Source of the DNA: Pythium myriotylum
Lineage: Eukaryota > Oomycota > Peronosporomycetes > Pythiales > Pythiaceae
Direction of reading: 5' to 3'
Assembly: GCA_023091665.1 (NCBI GenBank)
Contig: JALJCQ010000015.1
Span: 2,294,001-2,358,000, forward strand
DNA: 64,000 bases
Under the pieces are notes generated by a model. It saw nothing but the letters and a program-made list of their open reading frames with translations, made no database searches and was not told the DNA's origin. Of this stretch, positions 40,114-52,118 are shown one piece after another (position 1 is the first letter of the stretch; every line of letters starts with the position of its first letter). The position numbers and the translations under genes were made by a program.

Positions 40114-41622
40114 ATGAAGCGCACGCAGTTCCCGCTACCAGATGGTACATTTCGGTCTCCACGGCTTCGCTCTGTAGAGATCAAGGGCTACGAGTCGCAG
40201 ATCCAGTCTATCATCTCGACATCACTTGAGGAGTACGAGCGAGTCAGTTTATACGGACTCGGAGCATATGGCTCTCGGTGGGATGTCGTCAAGGCTTCTG
40301 AGGATCACATGGCCATTCACAAACGAGAGAGCGGAGCCTCAATGCGCAGTCAATACCGCCTCGTGGCAAAGGTTAGCGCCGACTACCACGACATCATGGG
40401 CTTCATGTACTCAGAGACGTCAAAGGAATTCTACGAGTGGATGAGGTTTGTGAACCACCGTACCGTCGACGCCCATGTCCTCCAAACAATCGAGACCTCA
40501 ACAAGTGACAAGAAGCACCACTACTACGGCGTCAAGTGGGCCATGTTCCAGTCGTCTTTGCTAGGCGGGAAAGTTGACCAGTGCTTCCTTGAGTACATGA
40601 CCTATCAGAAGGATCTCCGCGGTCGAGACATCGGTGTGCGCGTCGTGCTCCCAATCCACCTGTCCGAAGTGGATTACACGCTCGATAACACCAAGGTTCG
40701 GCGATTGGAGTCGCAAATCGTTCAGATCTTCCGACCATCGAAGGAAATGACTCAGATGTTCATGATGGTAGACATCGAGTCTCCAACATCTGTCCCGGGC
40801 CATTACATCAAGTCGCTGATGAAAATGGGAAGGAAGCTGCCTGGTTGCATCGAATCGAGACGGATGCGTCGACGTGGGCTCATGGCGGAGAAACACTGGG
40901 TACCCAATCACTCGAGGAGAAGTTGCACGGTTTGCGCTCGCGCCTTTGGCCCAGCGCGCGGCCGACATCACTGTCGCATGTGTGGAGAGGTTGTTTGTCG
41001 AAAGTGTGTGCTGAAGAGAGACGGAGCTCTACGTGGAAGAGGCAAAACGTTCAAGATTACCAAGACCAAGGTCTGCATGGTATGCGTCAGCAAACTCCGC
41101 AGTTCCATCCACTCGCGGGGTTCCTTGTCCAAGGTGAAATCCGGCAAAGAAGTGGCAACGATTTCCGGAATTTCACTGCTCACTGTGACCGAGTCAGAAG
41201 ACTGCTTTGCTAGCTTTCCGTGGATGACAAGCACGTCTGACTCGTGGGCTTCGTTCCGCTCGAAACCAGATTGCTCGAAGTATACCACCGAGCAGAGCTA
41301 TCACTCCAACATGAGCAGCTTCCACGATCAGGAGCTCGAAGATGCTGTCTTCGGATCACCCGAATTTCCAGTCCTTGACCCAGATGAGGAGATCATCGCT
41401 GCAGAGGTGTCGCTCGACATAACCAGAGCTACACCACCGACCAAGCGCGACTCGTTAGTGCGGACCCAGTGGCTGAGCTCTTCAGGAGCTTTCGATGAGC
41501 TAGCGCAAGAAGAACTCTGGTCGTCCCAGGTGCGATCGTGGCGATCGATTAACCAGCGGCTCGCTGAGCAGAGAGACTTGATCCAGCAGATCTTTCAGGC
41601 GAGCCAGGGAAGCCAGTCATGA
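40114..41622 (+). CDS. START-like and FYVE zinc-finger protein
   Basis: ATG at 40114, TGA at 41620, 502 residues, intact and intronless. Residues about 20-250 form a START-like lipid-binding module of the type common in oomycete FYVE proteins (YGLGAYGSRWDVVKASEDHM, DVRVVLP-like segment, VRRLESQIVQIF). The FYVE finger covers about residues 268-330: HWVPNHSRRSC, then the phosphatidylinositol-3-phosphate signature GRHHCRMCGEVVCRKC, then KVCMVCVSKL; eight zinc-ligand cysteines/histidines can be counted. The WxxD motif of canonical FYVE domains is WVPN here. The C-terminal third is serine-rich and acidic. Expected role: recruitment to endosomal membranes, possibly lipid binding or transfer. This is the clearest intact host gene in the window. 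Confidence 0.9.
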   Translation: MKRTQFPLPDGTFRSPRLRSVEIKGYESQIQSIISTSLEEYERVSLYGLGAYGSRWDVVKASEDHMAIHKRESGASMRSQYRLVAKVSADYHDIMGFMYSETSKEFYEWMRFVNHRTVDAHVLQTIETSTSDKKHHYYGVKWAMFQSSLLGGKVDQCFLEYMTYQKDLRGRDIGVRVVLPIHLSEVDYTLDNTKVRRLESQIVQIFRPSKEMTQMFMMVDIESPTSVPGHYIKSLMKMGRKLPGCIESRRMRRRGLMAEKHWVPNHSRRSCTVCARAFGPARGRHHCRMCGEVVCRKCVLKRDGALRGRGKTFKITKTKVCMVCVSKLRSSIHSRGSLSKVKSGKEVATISGISLLTVTESEDCFASFPWMTSTSDSWASFRSKPDCSKYTTEQSYHSNMSSFHDQELEDAVFGSPEFPVLDPDEEIIAAEVSLDITRATPPTKRDSLVRTQWLSSSGAFDELAQEELWSSQVRSWRSINQRLAEQRDLIQQIFQASQGSQS

Positions 41623-42326
41623 CGCACTACCAAATATGAAAAATGCACCCATGTTGAATATTGAAAATGGTTTCCATTCGCTAAGAACCTCTGGACAGAT
41701 AGATGTCACAGTCTGAACGAGGCATTCGACAGGTCTCTGCTGTTCCAGGCGTGTATCTGTGCTCTTCGCGCAGCACCTTGCATTTTTCGGTAGATTTGCC
41801 GCAAACTGACTAACTGAAGAAGTCTAGATGCACTTTGATATGGTGCCAGCAAGCGAGTTCACTGAATCATAGTGTTCTCTTCTCTCCACCGATTGAGCCG
41901 ACGATACGGCAAATCCATGAACGCGCGTGTGATATTTCCATTTGATACTTCAAAGTCTAGTGCATAAAGCAGGCAGATCTCATCAGTCCTCTTTCGCGGA
42001 ACGGATAGTGAAAGAACATCGAGAGTCGACTTTCCCCTGCCGACATCACGGGATCACTCGCATTCTCCACCAAGAAACCATGCTCGGATTGCAACAACAG
42101 ACGCAACAGATCGCGATTCCAGGTTCGTAGATTCTAGAATCCCCATTCCATCTGTTCCACCTTGTCACCTCCATCTGCCGTATTTTATGAAAGTATCCAA
42201 ATGTACCACCCTGCTTCGGCAAATCTCTCAAGATTCTGGCGGGAAACCCCCAATAATACCCCGGAGGCACTATTCACGTGGTGCCCATCCTTTCATGTTG
42301 CACTTGCCGAAGCTTCGAGGTGCAAC
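41623..42326. other. Intergenic, no gene seen
   Basis: Short ORFs only. An 8-bp inverted repeat (TGTTGCAC at 42296, GTGCAACA at 42320-42327) forms a hairpin ending on the first base of the next start codon. Confidence 0.5.
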
Positions 42327-44960
42327 ATGGACGCCCCGCCCCCCATCTCCAGCGACCTGGACGACGATCCGTGGGCCAGCGAGGACGACACGAGCGACGA
42401 CTAAAACAGCGAGTACTCGTCCTCGGCCTACGACTCGGACGAGATCACCGCCAAGCAGCAGCGCCGCAAGCAGAACCGCCGCGCCAGCGCCGCGTACCTG
42501 CTGCGCGCCGTGGAGGCGCCGCCGACGTCGGGCGGCAAATGCTACACGCTCGGCTGGGTGGACGACAAGCAGCTGCGCGAGGAGATCCGCAGGCGCATGC
42601 CCGAGCAGTGGCTCTTCATGACCGACTACTTCTACGCGCTCGAGCGCCGGCTGGAACTCGAGGACGCGACGCGCGTCGACAGCCACGGCGTGCGCATTGG
42701 CCGCGACGGAGAAGACGACTGGTGGATCAAAGTGCACATCACGTCGAGCAAGCCCGGGAGCGACGAGGACTGGGACGACATGCTCTTCGACTCGCGCTCG
42801 ATGAAGAAGTGGGACTTTCTCGCCATGAAGCAAGAGCGACGGTACCGAATGATCCGCGAGTCGATGATTCTACAGAGTATGATGGCCGAGATCGACTACA
42901 ATGCGTGGCTCCATTGTTTGCTACACGTGAGCGGATTTAAGCCGCCGAATTTCATGCACCTCAACCCAGAGCGCCAGGGTTCGGAGAAGACGAAGCTGCC
43001 TCGACGATTCTCGATCTCGTTTGCACCAACGAGCGAGCTACGTTTCTACGAATGGACTCCGTTCATGAAAGATATTTGCAATCCGAAAAAGTGGACGAAC
43101 GGTTTCACCTCAACTTACTGCAAGGTTTATAGGCTCATGACCTCCAAAGGCTTCGACATGAGCAAAATGAAGCCGATTCCAGTCAAACTACGCTTCGCCC
43201 CCCAACACTGCGGATACCTTCGCCAACTAAATATTCTGAAGATCTGGACGCACCTCGTCGCCAAGATCAAGAAGGTGGAAGAGCGGTGGAGAAAGCGACC
43301 ACACTGGCGCGATTGTCCGAAACTGTACGCACCGCCAATCATATACCTCGAATCCATTGATTTGGACCTTCGCGAGTTCACAATCTACCCTTCGGTTCTG
43401 AATGCCGTGGAAAAGTTCATTGCTACGGCGGGTGTACGGATCGAACTCCTCACGCTTTCTGGGCGTGTATTCGACGGATTCTACGAAGAAGGACAGCTCC
43501 GATCGGCTTGGGCGTCACTCCTTTGTACTGCACTCGGTATTCAAGACTATAAGCAAGGTTCACGCGCAAGAACTAGCACTCTTCCAGGAATCGATCGACT
43601 TGTGATTCCATCGTTCTTTATGTACGGGCTATACAATGTTCCGTTTTTCATGGCTGCTCGAGACGCGCGTGGGGTGAAGTCCGTTCGGGTTGAGATGGAT
43701 AGTTTGCTGGAGCCGTGGCGCCGGTATTTTGACAAGACAATGGCCTGCATGATTGGATACGCATTCTTTGACCAGAGCTCGAAGTCTTCCGTGCTCAGCC
43801 TCGATATTGACGGAGCTGTTTTCACTGAGAGAGGCGTAAACGCGATGCGAACAGTGTTGGCCGACGGCTCACTGCAGAGGCTGTACTTCCAGCTAACTGG
43901 ATTGCGCACGACCCAAAGTGGTTCAGAAGGTCAAACCATCACCGTGAAGCAAGGCACATCAGTTACGCCGTGTTGGAAAGTGGCGGCAACCAAAGTACCT
44001 GCTCCGTGGACTGCCAAGGTTGTTCGAGATGATCCAGCTGAGGATAAAATTAGCGCTTACTTGCCTGGTTTCGGGTTGTGCGACATTCAGAGGTCAGATC
44101 TTCCAAGCAAGAAGCGGCGCAAGGTAAAAGGGTCCACCGACCAACCGTGCATCGCTGCATGTACCTCTGCAGCCGCATCTATTCCTATCCGCAGTCTATC
44201 CATGCGACTTCTTTCTGACAATGACGACGTCGACGACGCCAATGACTGGGCACTTCACCCGACCATTCTTACCCATCGTTTGAGTTTGATTTTTGGTGAC
44301 ACGCTCGAAGAGCTCAAGATCATCTCTGACGAAACCTCCGATGAAACGGTCCACAATATCTTCTCCAACTTCAAGAATCTTCGCAGTCTGAGCTTGATCG
44401 AGGCCTCGGCCAGCCTTCAAAATGTTGTGGAAAGTTTCCATCGCGGAACTAAAGTCTCTTCGCTTGATTTAAACGAATGCATCATTGACGATGACGAGGT
44501 GGCGCCGTTCTTCCAGGCAATCGCAACAGAACCAGCCATCCGGCAAACACTCCGTCGACTTCGAATTGGTAGGTTCTCGGACCCCACTCTCTTTACCCAA
44601 TCTACGGTGAGCGCACTTGTTGGCGTTCTCAACGCAAACAAGTCACTCACACACCTGCATATACTCGTTCCTGAGGTATCCAGCATGTGGGATGCCGTGA
44701 ACGCGTATCAAGGTGAAGTTCTTCCAAACGGCCCGTTACAACTTCGTCACCGATTAGCGTTTGCAAGTGTTGTCCATCACACGATCCATTCGCAGGTCAG
44801 GCTGAATTCATCGCTTGGAGCTTTGGATCAGTTCTCGATGCGCCGCATTTTCGAATTTGCTGCCCCAACTATCAAGAGAACAGTGATCATTGAGGCACCG
44901 CCACCACCTCCCCCACCGCAAGACGAAGTATATCGATGCAACTACGAGTTTGACGACTAG
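42327..44960 (+). pseudogene. LRR-like oomycete family protein, copy C, one in-frame TAA near the start
   Basis: ATG at 42327 begins MDAPPPISSDLDDDPWASED, stops at TAA 42402, and continues in the same frame (NSEYSSSAYDSDEITAKQQR) without another stop to TAG at 44958. An internal ATG at 42597 could still give about 787 residues, so the product may survive. Landmarks shared with copies A and B: DWWIKVHITSSK, IDYNAWLHCLLHVSGFKPPN, IDLDLREFTIYPSVLNAVEK, YLPGFGLCDIQRSDL, LRRLRIGRFSDPTLF and MRRIFEFAAPTIKRTVI. Leucine-rich repeats are recognisable near residues 640-720 (LEELKIIS, LRSLSLIEAS, SLDLNECIIDDDEV). It ends in a proline run (PPPPPPPQ). Poly-T follows at 44962. Function unknown. Confidence 0.72.
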
Positions 44961-45210
44961 TTTTTTTTTTACATTTTTTTGGCGTTTCTCTTAGCGTTTC
45001 GGTTCATCGTGCTAGCACGCACCACACAATCTGGCCACCAATCTACCCCACTTTTGAGTTTTTACTAGCTCGATATCCTCATCAACACCCCAGGCAGCGT
45101 GTAGCTGCCACACACAAAGACCTCTAAGCACGAGTGTCACTTTTTCGAAAGATCCTGATGGATTGTCGTGTCAACTACATTTTCCTGCTATACGCGCTAG
45201 ATATGGGCTC
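44961..45210. other. Intergenic, convergent 3' ends
   Basis: Starts with a T10 run and a second T7 run, just after the copy C stop, then AT-moderate sequence up to the lipocalin stop. Confidence 0.45.
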
Positions 45211-45873
45211 CTACGCCGTGTAAGCGTCGTACGTGCATCCTTCCTGAGGGATGGTGAGAAGCGTGGAGACATCATAGCCCTTGGCAGCAGCGACGGCCGT
45301 GATCTTGTCCGCCACAACCTGCGGGACGACTGGCAGGCGGCTCAGGAGCCAGAAACCCTTGGCGTTGGTTGGACCAGTGCCAGGCAAGCAGGCGCCATTG
45401 CTCGGTGCACCCGGCGCGCCACCACTGACGATGGCCCACTCGTAGTCATCGCAATCGAACTCGGTCTCGCCGGTGAAGAGCGCAGCGTAGGTGCCGGCCT
45501 CAATGACCCAGTACGAGCCGTTGCGTGGTCCCGTCACGGCTTGCGACGGCTTCGACAAGTCCGGGATCGAGCCAGACAGAAGTGCTGTCGAGCGGTTACC
45601 CGTGACGCCGCCGATACTTCCGCCGTTGTAGAACTGAAGCGAGACACTGGTATCGGTCCATGTGGGCGTGATCTTACCCGAGATGCAGTAGCGGTTGTTG
45701 GCCGGCTGGAAGACGACTGGGACCTGCTTTAGCGTGAACCACGTGCCCTGGAAGTACGTGTGAGGGTTCAGGTTGGGCTTGGAGGTGAAACCCGTCGGCG
45801 GACACGTCTGAGCCGACGACGAGGAGATAGCGAGAAGGCCGAGCGCGGAGACAACCGAGAGGAGGAACTTCAT
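45211..45873 (-). CDS. Secreted lipocalin-like protein
   Basis: ATG at 45873 is preferred over the longer frame because it starts a clean signal peptide (MKFLLSVVSALGLLAISSSS, cleavage near SAQ). 220 residues, intact. Lipocalin landmarks appear in order: the G-x-W block (TYFQGTWFTLKQVP, residues about 45-58), the second block (CDDYEWAIVSG, about 150) and the third (FWLLSRLPVVP, about 185). Six or more cysteines, including CPP near the mature N-terminus and a C-terminal EGC, suggest disulphides in an extracellular protein. Lipocalins bind small hydrophobic ligands; the ligand here is unknown. The gene is convergent with the LRR-like copy C. Confidence 0.75.
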   Translation of the reverse strand: MKFLLSVVSALGLLAISSSSAQTCPPTGFTSKPNLNPHTYFQGTWFTLKQVPVVFQPANNRYCISGKITPTWTDTSVSLQFYNGGSIGGVTGNRSTALLSGSIPDLSKPSQAVTGPRNGSYWVIEAGTYAALFTGETEFDCDDYEWAIVSGGAPGAPSNGACLPGTGPTNAKGFWLLSRLPVVPQVVADKITAVAAAKGYDVSTLLTIPQEGCTYDAYTA

Positions 45874-46544
45874 GGCGAGACTGGTGAGACCACGGACGGA
45901 GAAGATCGAGACGTGACTGTTTCGCTCCTGGGAACAAGTTGATGGGTGTTGGGACACGTCAGTGTCGACGGACGACTGCCATTCTCAGATGCGGCTATGT
46001 CCTCCCGCTTGTGAGCAGTGATTTGCCACGAGTCCTGCTGCAAGGGACACTCGCCAACCAGAAGAGACCGTGGTGGCTGCCGATTCGTCTGGTTCAAGGG
46101 CGGACCAACTCACTCGGAGGGACGAGATCCCAAAAGTAGGTCCTCTGTTTTCAACACATACGATGATTTCAATGTGGTGATCATACCTTCTTTTGAAAGC
46201 TTGCCTGTGTGGGTTGTCCACACACCGCCAGTGCAGAGCATCAGCAACATTTTTGCTGAGCATGATACCAGCGTAATCAGCGCGTTTGTTTCGGACATTG
46301 CGCGTATAATTCTGCGTAATACGCGATGCGTTTCTCTCCAGTGGGAGGCGCAATGGGAGCGGCAATGCGACGGCAATGACCATTTACAGCTTGCCAATGA
46401 TCGATGCAAGTGACCGTCGCTGTGAGTAATATACGTTGCTCCGGTCAATGATTGCTTCAATGAACAGTCCCTCGTGCACTTCAGAGCGAAGAGTAGACAG
46501 CTGATCCATTCATACGTGAGTGGGGGAGATCTTGCTCATGAGTC
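45874..46544. other. Intergenic, nothing recognised
   Basis: Upstream of the lipocalin gene and left of G3. No LTR of G3 was recognised here. Confidence 0.4.
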
Positions 46545-48189
46545 ATGAGCTGTTGGTCTCGAGCAGCCAACACGACACTCCCGCCAAAGCCTCCTTATGT
46601 ACCTATATTATCTTTAGCAGGCTTTGGATTCGTCGATTATGGCCAATCCAACACCTCCATTCTGATTGGCGCATTTGAGAAGCTCCCAATAGAGAAAGAG
46701 GATCCCCAACGCCACGACGTGAAGAAGAGCGAGCCAACGATGCCTGATCGCTTGTCAACGACCACGTACCTGATGTCGGTCAGTTGGTTAGGGACCGACT
46801 GAAGATAGACCTCCGCGAGGTCGACATCGAGGCCAGAGTACTGAAGTATTACCTGGACTTTGACAAGATAGTCCAGGACCATGGTCTCACCGCGATTATC
46901 GGTTCCGCCTCAGTGACGGATGAGGACGGGTGCCAGCGGATGAAGACTCGCTGCAGGTTGCTTATCGAGAACTTGCAGCCAGAAGTGCTCCGACTGGACG
47001 TCGAGCGCCTTGTATCGCTCACTCACCGCCATGCTAAGGCGGACGACATTGCGTTGTACGAGCTGGTGGTGGAGCGAGGGCGCCATCAGCAACACTTTCA
47101 CTTCATGACCAACGAGGTCAAGCGTGATACAGCCGGCGCGAAGAGGCCTCGCGGAGCAAATGAGAAGGCGGGCAAAGCCAAGGGTGGCGATAGGCCACCT
47201 TCCGCGCATGCGTTGGGCGCTGCAGCCCCTGTGGCCAAGAAGGACCCGCCGAGGGATTGCTGCCTTCACTGCGGCGGCTCTCATTGGTTGAGTGCCTGTC
47301 CGACCGCGTCACCGGAGCAAACGGAGGAAGTTCGACGCCGATGGAAGAGCAAAAAGGATGCCAAGCCCGAGAAGGTTAAGATGATGCGTGCTGACGGCGG
47401 CACTGCTGGCATACGCATGGCCGTGATCAATGAGGTGCTCGAGGTGCCTCTCTGTGTTGATACGGGAGCTGACTGTAATGTTGTGTCGAGTGAAGTCGTG
47501 AGTGAGCTTGCTGAGCTAGACTCGGCGGTGGAGCGCATTCTCCTCGAACCACCAGTGGTTGTCAGACTGGCCGGCGGTAAGAGGACGGAGTGCAGTGAGT
47601 CGGTTACTGTGGATGTACGCATCACCACAGCAGCAGGTCCACTTCACCTTGCCAACGCCCGCTGCCTCATGCTCGACAACCACGATGACGAGCTTCTGTT
47701 GGGTCGTGAGACACCCCGCGAAATTGGGATCGATGTGGATAACATGATCGACCAGCTCGCTGGGCCCGACCGGGTGGCTGTGGCGGATCAGGATGACCTA
47801 GATGATGACTACGTCGTGGTGACCACAAGATCTGCAACCGACATCGATGAGCTACTAGATCACATGCTGAAGGACGTAGAAGAGAAAGGTTTTGATCCGT
47901 CCCACATGCCAGCGCTTAGGTCGCTTGTCGAAGAGTTCCGCGACGTGTGGCGTACTCAGCTGGGTGGAGATGCGCCTGCAGACGTTGAGCCCTTGCGTGT
48001 TCAGAAGCGTGAGGGTGTGGAGTCCTATCGCTCGGGTACGAGGAAGTACCCCGAGGTCCAGCGAGATTTTCTGCGAAGATATGTCCGCGAACTTGAGACG
48101 AATGGCCTGGTCTATAGGAACAACGCCAGCGGATGGGTGTGTGCGGTACACCCGGTGAAGAAGCAGGACAGCGACGACTACCGCATCAC
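46545..48189 (+). mobile_element. Ty3/gypsy element G3, left part, split by G2
   Basis: Gag, protease and the first part of RT of a gypsy element different from G1 and G2. It is interrupted at 48189 and resumes at 62844. The 5' end is unclear and no LTR was found. Confidence 0.85.
46748..48189 (+). pseudogene. G3 gag-protease-RT, 5' part
   Basis: The frame is open from 46748 after a TGA. An upstream segment (46545-46747, EKEDPQRHDVKKSEP) is in another frame, so the gag N-terminus is damaged or missing. A CX2CX3HX4C knuckle (CLHCGGSHWLSAC) lies at about 47262. The aspartic protease site is VPLCVDTGADCNVVSSEVVS (about 47440), followed by LLLGRETPREIGIDVD. RT begins with RRYVRELETNGLVYRNNASG, then AVHPVKKQDSDDYRIT, where G2 interrupts it. 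The other half restarts with ITVDYRPVN at 62844. Confidence 0.83.
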
Positions 48190-49177
48190 TGTGAAGAAGT
48201 GCCCAGTGCTCACGAGGTCACCTCCCATCCGGCCGTTGAAGACCAGCCCCCTAGGGGGACCCGGCCCACGGGCTGGACCTGGCCGGGACTGATAGGAGTA
48301 GATCCAGCCGTTTGAGTATAATCGGTGGTTGAGGAGGTGGCAGTAGCCACGGCACAGTGTGCCACCCACCTGGTACTGGGTACCATACCCAGCACCGACC
48401 TCGACAACGGCTATCCAGCGCCAGATTCCCAAAAGTAGGTAGTTCTCAGGTCTAGTCACAAAAGTAGGTGTGATCGTTGAGAGCCAGCTTCGCTGGCTCT
48501 CCAAGGGGCTGGCCCCCTTCTAAGAGACTTCGCTTTTCACCGTCAACCCCCCAAGTCGTCGACTCGAGCTCCAGGAAGGACGCGTGGCAACGACACCAGG
48601 TAAGCCTGCGCTAGCGTCAGTGTGCCCCAGTCGATATTGCACGTGAGTCTGGCTGGTTGGCTGGTGGACTCTTGCGGTGTGCGTGTGGAGAGGGGAGTCG
48701 AACCCTTATCAAAGCCCCTGCTAAGGATTCTGGGTCCCCCAGAGTCCAAGGCATTTCATATCCTGCGCCAGTCACCTGGCGCATTTCATATTGGTGTGTA
48801 GTTTATAAAGAGTGTTGCTTGGGATCGAGCGAGTCTCCGTCCCAGGTCAGAGAGCTAGCGGATCGAAGGGAACTTCCGTCCTAGCCCTCGCCTGTATTGT
48901 TGTATTATCTGTATATCGATTTGGTCTGGTCAAGCGGCAGCCCCGCCAGAGTTCGTGTGGGAGGCGCCTCGTGGACGTATTTCCCCTTTACTTAAGCTCA
49001 AAAGGACCACCCCGAAGGAGAGGGACACACAACGTGAGGTACGAAGCCAGAGCTGCGATTATCACAACGGATCGCAGCTCGCTCGGCCTGTGTATATCTG
49101 TTTTTGCACATATATATTTGGCTGGGTCTATACCCCTTTTCTCCATAACTGGCGAAAAGGCATCGCACACCATCACA
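48190..49177 (+). repeat. G2 5' LTR
   Basis: Matches 61856-62843 with offset 13666. Differences seen: 48501 C versus 62167 T and 49170 C versus 62836 T. It contains a perfect hairpin at 48479-48501 (10-bp arms GAGAGCCAGC, loop TTC), followed by a G/C-rich hairpin (48503-48519), and a TATA-like TTTATAAAG at 48802 as promoter candidate. Confidence 0.95.
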
Positions 49178-49202
49178 ACTGGTGCGTATGCCAGGAGCTG
49201 GT
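49178..49202 (+). other. G2 putative primer-binding site overlapping the gag start
   Basis: Same block as in G1 at 24097. The gag ATG is at 49188, again 10 nt after the LTR. Confidence 0.5.
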
Positions 49203-52076
49203 ATTGGTCGCGCGAGTATGTCCACGTCTGGCGCCGCTGACACTAACCAGGCCGAGAAGGTCAAGCCGTTCTCGCTCCTGTCAGATGAAGGCCAGTCGAC
49301 CAGCGTCGGAGAAGTGTCTCAGTATCCGGAAGCCGCCGACCAGCCTACGACCCGCCCTAGCGTTCGAGGAGCTAGCCGGCGCCAGCAAGTCGCCGGAAAA
49401 ATGGGACATACATCCACTGTTCCCCGTCGTACGCTCATGCTGGACGATGATGAGGAGAAAGATCCTTCCGACCCGTCAACCGCGCGGCGGACCAGCCCGC
49501 GAAAAGGAAGTACCGAGTATGGTTCTCCCCGAGCTAGCATCAGCAGTCTCGACCTGGGAGGCACGACCTCGAGGAGCCGGAAAACCAAGCCCGGCCTCCA
49601 GGAGCAAGACGAAGCGCCCACGAGCCGGTCGAAAGCTAAGAAGAACTCTGGAGGACAAGCACGAGGCCGCGGAAGCAAGGCCGCAGCTGGGAAGTCATCG
49701 AGCACCAGCTCGACTGAAGAAGGAGCCAAGTCGCGAGCAAGAGCGGGGACGACGGCCCCAGACACCGGTGGCCGGGCCTTACCCTCCCCCGACGACGAGC
49801 TAAAAGAAACTTCAGCCGTCAGGAGCGGTCGATCCAAGATCCACGACTCTTTCGTGATTCAAGAGTGCGTCGACATCTGGACTCACGCACCGGAAGATCG
49901 CATCTTACCCCGAGAGGCTGGGTCCCCCAACCTCGGGCCTAGGCAAGTCATCGAGCGAAGTTCTGACGTCCTGGACAAGTTCCACGAGCCTGGTTCCTGG
50001 CTAAAGTTGTTCGACCTCATCAGCACGACGAACCCGTTGTCGCCACAGATGGTGCTGTATGTCATCGCCCTGGAGGACATGTCCGGTATCGAGATGCTAT
50101 CGCTGCTCCAGTCAGCCCTGTTCGAAGCTGGTTACTCGTTTATGAATCTAGTCCCTGCTGCACTGCGCCAAGCCCCCGAGCTGGCCAGATTGGATCTTCT
50201 TGAAGTCATGAGCAAGGTCCGGTCGGCACGGTATCTGATATCCATGGAAGTAAGAGAGTGGATCAGGTTCCGAAGCATCCGGCCGGAACAACGCTCACCG
50301 ACAGTCTCGTCTAGGTCTCCAGTTGATGTGTACGCCATGCGTAAGCCCGAGTCCATACTGAGCTCGAGTGACGGTATCCCAGGCCAACAGTCAAGCCTCA
50401 GAACTAGTCAGTTCTCGTTCTTGGCGCCGCAGGCGCGTTCGCGCGCAACGACGGAACTAGGCCAACACCCGTCAGACCCGTCTATGAGTCAGAGCCTCGC
50501 GTTTGGCACAGCTCGTCCCGAAGCTCAGCCGCAACGGCTCGTTGATCCGACTCATTACCGTTTCCAGCAACCTTCGGTCGTGCCAGCGGTTTCAGCCCCG
50601 CTCGCTTTTAGGGCACATAGACAACAGCCCGTGCAGGTGCAGCCGGTACCGGCTTTCATGGACTAGTCGCATCAGGCTCCCGGCGTCTCTTTTCAGGTCA
50701 ACCCCGCCCCGGCTTTTCATGCCGACGCTTCTGTTTACCTAGGATCTGGAGCTGGCGATCGTGCCGGGGAGCTCGCCTCGGGTAGGCCGACACCACGTCG
50801 AGCGGATACCCAGGCAGCATCCGCGCCGATTTCAGTCCCGTCCTCGGCTCATGCGGAGGTGTGGTCAGCCGGACGTCGTGCGAACGACGCAGGTGGGCGT
50901 GGTGCGGTCCATGCGACATCTGAACGTAGCGCCATCGAGCGAGGATCCGCCCCAGCAAGCGTTGTTGCGCCACCCAGTCAGCCGAGCCAGTCGGTGCCCC
51001 GGCCTTTCGTTCCCAACCGCTATCTGGATAAGTTCACCGGCTTGGAGTCACTGGCCGACCGCAAGCTCTGGTACAAGGAGTATGTCTATTTGGTAGAGAG
51101 CGGCTACTGGACTGACGCTGAGAGGTGTCGGAACATCGAGCTATACCTTCGCGGCCCAGCCGAGGCCTGGCTCCAGCAGCTAGGCGCTGCCCGCCGAGTT
51201 TGGACTTCGTTGAGTGCAGCATTCCAGAATGAGTTCTGTGTCTCCCGAGGATCTCCGTTCGAGAAATACTTTGGGCTGACCCAGCGAAAGGACGAGACCC
51301 CGCTCCAGCATTTATGGCGACTAAATGCGGCAGCCGTCAAGGCCCGTATCCCTCTGGCGAGCTCAATCGATCTCAAGAACCACCTGGATCGTTTTATCAA
51401 GAGCCTGTCGAGCGAGAGCGCCAGGAACGCGTTCAGAGGACGCTCGTACGACTCCTTGGCCCAGATCGAAGATGCAGCGAGGGATCTAGACCGCGATGTG
51501 GACCGAGACGATTATCGTCGATCTAGCCGGTACCAGGATCGTGACCGTGAGCGTGAACGCTCGATCGCAAGATCCGCCTCCGTCTATTACGCCTACGAAG
51601 GTGATGACAACGACGAGGATGCGGACTGGGGGCTGGCGGACGACCGCCGCGTCCGTTTTGACGGCGACGAACCTGGCGACTGCCACACGGAGTCTGTCTA
51701 CCAAGCGTCTGGACGGGTCCAGAGCCAACAACAGGGGCGGTGGAGGCCTGGGAGTCAAAGCCCGGGTCGCCACGCGGGTGCCCCTGGCTCAAACGGTCGC
51801 CCTCGATCCGGTCTAAGTGTTCAGAGTCCTCGTGGGCCGAATTGCTTCAATTGCGATGAGCCTGGTCATTGGGCAAATGATTGTCCGCAGAAAGGTTTCT
51901 GCTCCCTGTGCGAAGCTCCAGGTCACCGCTCTGAGTCATGTCCGAAAAGGTGCTCGTTCTGCGACGAAGTCCACGCGCCAGGCGAGTGTGAACTCAAGAA
52001 GGCTCTCAAGTCTTTGCTTAGGAGCGAAACGACGACAAATGCCGCTTCAGCAGGCCAAGTCCAGCCTTTAAACTAG
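49188..52076 (+). pseudogene. gag: G2 Gag polyprotein with one in-frame TAG
   Basis: ATG at 49188 (MPGAGIGRASMSTSG). The frame is open to 52076 except for TAG at 50664 (FMD-stop-SHQAPGV). N-terminal disordered, lysine/serine-rich part; a helical region at about 49840-50280 matches G1 (LFEAGYSFMNLVPAALRQAP). Gag domain about 51010-51480: FTGLESLADRKLWYKEYVYL, RGPAEAWLQQLG, FQNEFCVSRGSPFEKYF. Zinc knuckle CFNCDEPGHWANDC and a second cysteine cluster (CSLCEAPGHRSESC, CSFCDEVHAPGEC). It ends at TAG 52074, directly behind the slippery heptamer, as in G1. Total 962 codons. Confidence 0.9.
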
Positions 52077-52118
52077 GCAGCTCGCCGGGGGTCCGAGGGA
52101 ATCCGGTACGCGTCGAGC
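52067..52118 (+). promoter_or_regulatory. G2 programmed -1 ribosomal frameshift signal
   Basis: T TTA AAC (52067-52073) abuts the gag TAG; six bases later comes a 39-nt structure (52080-52118) that aligns without gaps to G1. The outer stem GCTCG/CGAGC is retained. In the inner stem a T-A pair of G1 is C-G here and an A-T pair is G-T; two further inner pairs are lost. Pol lies in the -1 frame. Confidence 0.85.

Noticed and set aside
42270..42833. Minus-strand ORF opposite the start of the LRR-like copy C
   Set aside because: GC-rich shadow of a conserved sense frame.
46125..46140. Match of TCCCAAAAGTAGGT to the G2 LTR as a G3 LTR trace
   Set aside because: Only about 14 bases match and no further similarity extends on either side.
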